Positions 60,801-64,000 of a DNA stretch of 64,000 nt are shown one piece after another. The notes beneath the pieces were generated by a model. That model saw nothing but the letters and a program-made list of their open reading frames with translations, did no database searches and was not told the DNA's origin. This stretch comes from Canibacter sp052085365 (GTDB taxonomy: Bacteria; Actinomycetota; Actinomycetes; Actinomycetales; Microbacteriaceae). Each line of letters starts with the position of its first letter. Within the stretch, counting starts at the first letter, position 1. Where the stretch lies: assembly GCA_052085365.1 (NCBI GenBank), contig JBQDFP010000009.1, forward strand, positions 1-64,000. Reading direction: 5' to 3'. The translations under genes and the position numbers were made by a program.

Positions 60801-61679
60801 GCATCAGCCGACGACATCACCCAGGGTCTGCCACGTGTGCAGGAGCTCTTCGAAGCTCGTACCCCGAAGGGTGCATCACCGATCGCAGAAGCCGCTGGTC
60901 GCATCACCATCGAAGACACCGAGAAGAGCCGTCGCATCGTGCTCGTACCGGACGATGGCAGTGAGCAGAAGACCTATCCGATCCTGAAACGTGCGACTTT
61001 GCTCGTTGAAGACGGAGACCAGGTCGAATTGGGCCAGCCGTTCATTCAAGGCACGCTTGACCCGAAGGATGTGCTGCAGGTCGGCGCAACCGACGCGGGC
61101 AAGCACGTTCCCGGCGAACGCGCAGTCCAGAAGTACCTCGTTGGCGGAGTCCAGGACGTATACCGTTCACAGGGTGTGCCGATCCACGACAAACACATTG
61201 AGGTTATTGTTCGCCAGATGCTGCGTAAGGTCACCGTAGTTGACCACGGTGAAACCGATCTGCTGCCGGGCGAACTGGTTGATCGTTCGCGCTACCAGCG
61301 CATCAGCCGTGAAGCAGTGCTCGAGGGTAAACGCCCGGCGACAGCACGTCCTGAAGTCATGGGTATCACCAAGGCTTCGCTGGCAACCGAATCATGGTTG
61401 TCGGCTGCATCCTTCCAGGAGACAACCCGCGTACTGACGCAGGCTGCCACCGAAGGAAGTAAGGATCCGCTCATCGGCCTCAAGGAGAACGTCATCATTG
61501 GTAAGCTCATCCCAGCCGGTACCGGCCTGGATGTCTACCGCGATGTTACGGTACAGGCAACTGAAGAGGCGAAATCCGAACGTTACCCGAACCGTATCTT
61601 CTCAGGCGATGGCGAATTCGACGAGAACGATTTTTCGTTCGTTGACTACGAAAGCTACTCGGGTGAAGAACTGCAGTAG
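57801..61679 (+). CDS. rpoC: RNA polymerase subunit beta'
   Basis: The 1292-residue subunit starts at GTG after CAAGGAGAA. The N-terminal zinc site is ECACGKYKRVRYKGIVCERC, and the catalytic Mg loop is NADFDGDQMAVH near residue 532. A second zinc site is near VLTCESAVGVCAACYGRS. An insertion near residues 165-230, rich in Glu, Ala, Gln and Lys, is the coiled-coil domain usual in actinobacterial beta'. Cotranscribed with rpoB; terminated by a hairpin at 61706. Confidence 0.98.
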   Translation: MLEGTSFNELQIRLATAEDIRSWSFGEVKKPETINYRTLKPEKDGLFGEQIFGPTRDWECACGKYKRVRYKGIVCERCGVEVTKSSVRRERMGHIELAAPVTHIWYFKGVPSRLGYLLDMAPKDLEKVIYFAAYMVIDVDEEGRHEDLSELENELRLELKKIEDDRDLAIAQRQQQAETDLAALEAEGAKAEQRKRATQAAEKEMTQIRTEADDQLTRLQQVWEDFRTLKVGDLKPEDANFAELQDRYGDYFEAYMGAEAIRHRLENIDLKAESESLHLQIAEGKGQKKIRAIKRLKVVNSFLQASTNPAAMVLEVVPVIPPELRPMVQLDGGRFATSDLNDLYRRVINRNNRLRRLLDLGAPEIIVNNEKRMLQEAVDALFDNGRRGRPVTGTGNRALKSLSDMLKGKQGRFRQNLLGKRVDYSGRSVIVVGPQLKLHQCGLPKEMALELFKPFVIKRLIDLSHAQNIKAAKRMVERAHPEVWEVLEEIIRERPVLLNRAPTLHRLGIQAFEPQLVEGKAIQLHPLVCAAFNADFDGDQMAVHLPLSVEAQAEARLLMLASNNILKPSDGRPVTLPAQDMIIGLHHLTTVKEGAVGEGRAFGSVAEAILAMDQGSLDLGAPIKLRVTGYTDADGITSEKPRLVETTLGRALFNEALPEDYPYFENLADKGTLASIVNDLAERYPKVEVAATLDAIKDAGFYWASRSGVTVALSDVVTPTNKREIIEKHEDAAQAVQTKFDKGLITDSERHRELVDIWTDATNEVADSMQEAFPTDNTIYRMVSSGARGNWLQIRNIAGMRGLVNDPKGEIIPRPIISSYREGLSVAEYFIATHGARKGLADTALRTADSGYLTRRLVDVSQDVIIREADCGSARGLDLEIATPDANGVLVRDEDVENSIYARTLAADVVDAEGATVATAGEDVGDVLISKLIKLGVTEIKVRSVLTCESAVGVCAACYGRSLATGQRVDIGEAVGIIAAQSIGEPGTQLTMRTFHTGGSASADDITQGLPRVQELFEARTPKGASPIAEAAGRITIEDTEKSRRIVLVPDDGSEQKTYPILKRATLLVEDGDQVELGQPFIQGTLDPKDVLQVGATDAGKHVPGERAVQKYLVGGVQDVYRSQGVPIHDKHIEVIVRQMLRKVTVVDHGETDLLPGELVDRSRYQRISREAVLEGKRPATARPEVMGITKASLATESWLSAASFQETTRVLTQAATEGSKDPLIGLKENVIIGKLIPAGTGLDVYRDVTVQATEEAKSERYPNRIFSGDGEFDENDFSFVDYESYSGEELQ

Positions 61680-61705
61680 AGACCGCTAGTCGATAGCGCA
61701 CAACG

Positions 61706-61737
61706 GCGGGCACTCACCTTGGTGGGTGCCCGCTTTT
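61706..61737 (+). terminator. Rho-independent terminator after rpoC
   Basis: GCGGGCACTCACC (61706-61718) and GGTGGGTGCCCGC (61721-61733) form a 13-bp stem with one G-U pair and a TT loop, followed by TTTT. Confidence 0.9.
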
Positions 61738-61876
61738 GCGTCCTCAGACATGGATCCGCCAACAAAATGTCGTTCGAGAGCAGAAAATTCGACACAGACG
61801 GCGCGCGCGGGCAAATAATTGCTTATGCGTTGCTAGTGTGCTCACTGAAGAGCGTCAACCTGCATGGAGGCTAACA

Positions 61877-62908
61877 ATGAGCGAAGCACGCGGACCCGAA
61901 GATGCCGGTTCTCCTGTTGAAGAAACCGCAGCGAACGAAGAGGACGTACGCGCTGCCGTGAAACGTGCTCAGCAGGCAAAGATGTCAGACGAGCATCTCA
62001 ACGCTGAGAATGATTCAGCGCCGGGCGCTGACGCCACGGACAACGAACGAAGCAAGTATTTCGTTGAGGATCGTCGCGAAGAGGTCATCCGAGGTGACGG
62101 CTCTAGCGTGGTCGAAGAAGAAGTCCGCGAGACTGAAGTTCTTGAAACTTCAGATACCCGCCCGGAAATCGCAGACCATGAAGAACTGCCTTCTGCTTTG
62201 GCGTATAAAGAACGGTCTGCTGCCCCGGACACAGAACCGTATGATCCAATCGCTGACGAACAAGCAGCGCAAGACGCGGTTGAGAAGGCTCGCAAAGCCG
62301 AAGAACCGGAAACAATCCAGGTTGAAAAAGACCATCCGATGGCCGCACTGTACCTGCAGGCACCGACTCCGCCAGAACTGTACGGAAACCGTGGCGCAGG
62401 TATTCTCATTTCACTGCTCGGCGCGATTATTTTTGCAGCGGTCTACGCAGGCATTATTGCGCTCGGACTCGCACGGCACTATCCGCCGTCCACTTTCGTA
62501 ACCGATGGGTTACTGCCACACATTACGTCGATCGGCTTCATAGCATCTGCTGTGGGGTTCTTTGTCGGCATGGTGATCCTCGTCTTGTTTGTGGGTCGAG
62601 CAGGCTGGTGGGCCTACGTGCTTGGCGGCTTCTGGGTTGCTGTATTCGTTTGGGCGGCCGCAACAGTTGGCTACGGATACTCACCTGACATTACGGGACT
62701 GAACTTCGAATGGGACCTGCCGTCGGTGGCTGCCGTAGGAAGTGTGCCTCAGGTGCTCGCGGCCGCACTCGTGGCTCGCGAAGTCGCAATTTGGTTTGGG
62801 GCGTGGATCGGCCGACGTGGGCGTAAAATGACTGCTAGGAACCGAGAAGCGATCGCAGACTATGAAGCAGCGGTTGCTGAATCAAAATCGAAGTCTCAAG
62901 TGAGCTGA
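61877..62908 (+). CDS. Membrane protein with acidic disordered N-terminus
   Basis: The start is ATG 61877 after GGAGG, giving 343 residues; the longer frame from 61736 runs through the terminator. The first 170 residues are rich in Glu, Ala and Asp and are probably disordered and cytoplasmic. Four or five hydrophobic helices follow (GILISLLGAIIFAAVYAGII, GFIASAVGFFVGMVILVLFV, WWAYVLGGFWVAVFVWAAAT and one near residue 290). A basic tail ends the protein. I do not know the function. An extended -10 TGCTAGTGT occurs near 61831-61839. A second membrane protein gene follows after 19 nt. Confidence 0.7.
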   Translation: MSEARGPEDAGSPVEETAANEEDVRAAVKRAQQAKMSDEHLNAENDSAPGADATDNERSKYFVEDRREEVIRGDGSSVVEEEVRETEVLETSDTRPEIADHEELPSALAYKERSAAPDTEPYDPIADEQAAQDAVEKARKAEEPETIQVEKDHPMAALYLQAPTPPELYGNRGAGILISLLGAIIFAAVYAGIIALGLARHYPPSTFVTDGLLPHITSIGFIASAVGFFVGMVILVLFVGRAGWWAYVLGGFWVAVFVWAAATVGYGYSPDITGLNFEWDLPSVAAVGSVPQVLAAALVAREVAIWFGAWIGRRGRKMTARNREAIADYEAAVAESKSKSQVS

Positions 62909-62927
62909 ACCACGAACTGAGGTAACG

Positions 62928-63488
62928 GTGGCTGAACAGAAGCGAAGGGGAGTCACAAGAGGATACGTCTGGATGCTGATTTTTGCGTCGGTACTCTTGA
63001 CGGTCTCGCTCATTGTTGCCTTCTGGGGGCTCACCTCGCTGATCACGCTGAAGTTTCCCGTCGAAACCCAGGTTCCACGAATCACCGCCCCCGGCATCAT
63101 TATGGTGACAATCGGTGTTCTAGCGTGGTCAATGTGGCAGCAGTCGCTGAATGTGCTGCGCGGGCATGTGGCGGTGCCAATAGGGCGTGCGATCGGTGTG
63201 GCCGTCGTCGTGTATGTAATTTGGTCGGTTTTGGGAATGCTTGCCGGTATGCCTGCTGCTGAAACGTGGCTGAGCCCCTTCGCAATCGAGTTAATTCCGA
63301 TCTTTGTGCTTGGTGCGCTGTGCGGATGGTGGGTACTGCTTCGTCGTGTATACACAAATAAGCCGACCCCGCAGTGGCCATGGGAGAAAAAAGACCAGGC
63401 GGAGCGGGAAATCGAAGAGCTCAATGATATCTGGCATTCGTCGAGCGACGAAGGTGATGATGATACTCCGCCGCAGGAGCGCCTGTGA
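62928..63488 (+). CDS. Four-helix membrane protein of unknown function
   Basis: The 186-residue product starts at GTG, 19 nt after the preceding gene. It has four hydrophobic segments (WMLIFASVLLTVSLIVAFWG, ITAPGIIMVTIGVLAWSMW, IGVAVVVYVIWSVLGMLAG and LIPIFVLGALCGWWVLL), then a charged C-terminal tail with WPWEKKDQAEREIEELND. Function unknown. Its TGA overlaps the next GTG (GTGA), so the three genes after rpoC look like one operon. Confidence 0.7.
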   Translation: MAEQKRRGVTRGYVWMLIFASVLLTVSLIVAFWGLTSLITLKFPVETQVPRITAPGIIMVTIGVLAWSMWQQSLNVLRGHVAVPIGRAIGVAVVVYVIWSVLGMLAGMPAAETWLSPFAIELIPIFVLGALCGWWVLLRRVYTNKPTPQWPWEKKDQAEREIEELNDIWHSSSDEGDDDTPPQERL

Positions 63489-64000
63489 ACGAAGCAGGAA
63501 GCGAGCACAGCCAGGCACCGAACCCTGAAATCGTGCAGGCTGTCAACGTGGCCGTGGACCATTGGCTGCGATGGGTGGCGAAATGGCAGCCAGGGTCACA
63601 GCGGACCCGCTCAAACCTCTGCCGAAAATGTACGGGCTCACCGCTGGTACAAGCCGCTGGAATCAATGGAGACGTCCCGCACCAGGTGACGCATGCGTTA
63701 GTTTCGCGACTGCACCGCATTATCGACCGAACTGTTGATGACTACACTGAACGGCACCTCACTGCGTTGCATGCCGAGCTCGAAGGCGAATCGTTGTGGA
63801 AGGCTCCCGCATTCGACCCGACTGAAGGTCTCGAACCTGAATATGATGGGGTCGACGTGGATCCTTTGCCTGACAGTGAAGTACAGCCGTTCTTGTTCAC
63901 GCTCCAGGGTCTTGCTGAAGAAACTACGCCGGAGCCGGCGTTGCCCCGACCGCCGCTGAGCGCCGATGAAAAGGCGCAGCTGCGGCGAGACATAGATGCG
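63485..64000 (+). CDS. Unknown protein, N-terminal part (cut by window edge)
   Basis: GTG 63485 overlaps the preceding stop by 4 nt and the frame stays open to the window end, giving the first 172 residues. No signal peptide or membrane helix is visible. A Cys-x2-Cys pair occurs in SNLCRKCTGSPLV near residue 46. An amphipathic stretch follows (VSRLHRIIDRTVDDYTERH), then an acidic Pro-rich region. I do not recognise a family. Because the gene lacks its end, its full length and function cannot be judged. Confidence 0.6.
   Translation, partial: MNEAGSEHSQAPNPEIVQAVNVAVDHWLRWVAKWQPGSQRTRSNLCRKCTGSPLVQAAGINGDVPHQVTHALVSRLHRIIDRTVDDYTERHLTALHAELEGESLWKAPAFDPTEGLEPEYDGVDVDPLPDSEVQPFLFTLQGLAEETTPEPALPRPPLSADEKAQLRRDIDA

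Noticed and set aside
1..64000. CRISPR array, insertion sequences, prophage or toxin-antitoxin genes
   Set aside because: No regularly spaced repeats, transposase, integrase or phage genes are visible in the window.

Overview
The window is a chromosomal segment of an actinobacterium, most likely a Micrococcales member close to Microbacteriaceae. The evidence is the gene set and gene order: a continuous str-S10-spc-alpha ribosomal block, a mycoredoxin (implying mycothiol), an Eis-type acetyltransferase, an adenylate kinase without the long LID insert, a DUF4916 protein, a GluABCD transporter, many GTG and TTG starts, and several genes that look leaderless. Base composition is moderately GC-rich by eye. 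I cannot name genus or species.

Layout. 1-3.5 kb: end of an unknown gene, a small orphan ORF, an Eis-like acetyltransferase, a PlsC acyltransferase, a 53-codon ORF and tRNA-Ser(CGA), with a degenerate copy of the tRNA 3' end about 270 bp away. 3.6-6.5 kb: radA and mqo. 6.8-11.2 kb: str operon rpsL-rpsG-fusA-tuf. 11.3-14.6 kb: a two-gene polysaccharide-initiation module (nucleotide-sugar dehydratase and polyprenyl-phosphate sugar-phosphate transferase) and a convergent DUF1801 gene. 15.0-24.4 kb: the S10 and spc ribosomal-protein genes, without rpsN. 24.6-30.5 kb: secY-adk-map, infA-rpmJ-rpsM-rpsK-rpoA-rplQ. 30.6-32.5 kb: an O-acetyltransferase (AT3-SGNH) on the opposite strand. 32.7-36.0 kb: truA, rplM-rpsI, glmM. 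36.3-40.7 kb: gluABCD plus a threonine-synthase-like gene. 40.7-48.0 kb: coaA (minus), glmS, acpS, alr, tsaE-tsaB-rimI-tsaD. 48.0-54.0 kb: small metabolic and unknown genes on both strands. 54.3-61.7 kb: rpoB-rpoC. 61.9-64.0 kb: two membrane proteins and a partial gene of unknown function.

The genes are mainly the core translation, transcription, secretion and envelope-precursor machinery: ribosomal proteins, elongation factors, RNA polymerase alpha/beta/beta', SecY, MetAP, t6A synthesis, GlmS and GlmM toward UDP-GlcNAc, alanine racemase and ACP synthase. Accessory genes (polysaccharide initiation, O-acetylation, glutamate uptake) are inserted between the conserved blocks.

I found no CRISPR, insertion sequence, prophage or clear new defence system. 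The points most worth checking are an Asn in RpoB at the position equivalent to E. coli His526 (a rifampicin-resistance position), the tRNA-Ser 3'-end duplication, a repeated leaderless-promoter signature (TAnnnT about 6-8 nt before the start codon) at ten genes, a Nudix-like protein with a degraded Nudix box, and a spermidine-synthase-like protein without the expected catalytic motif.
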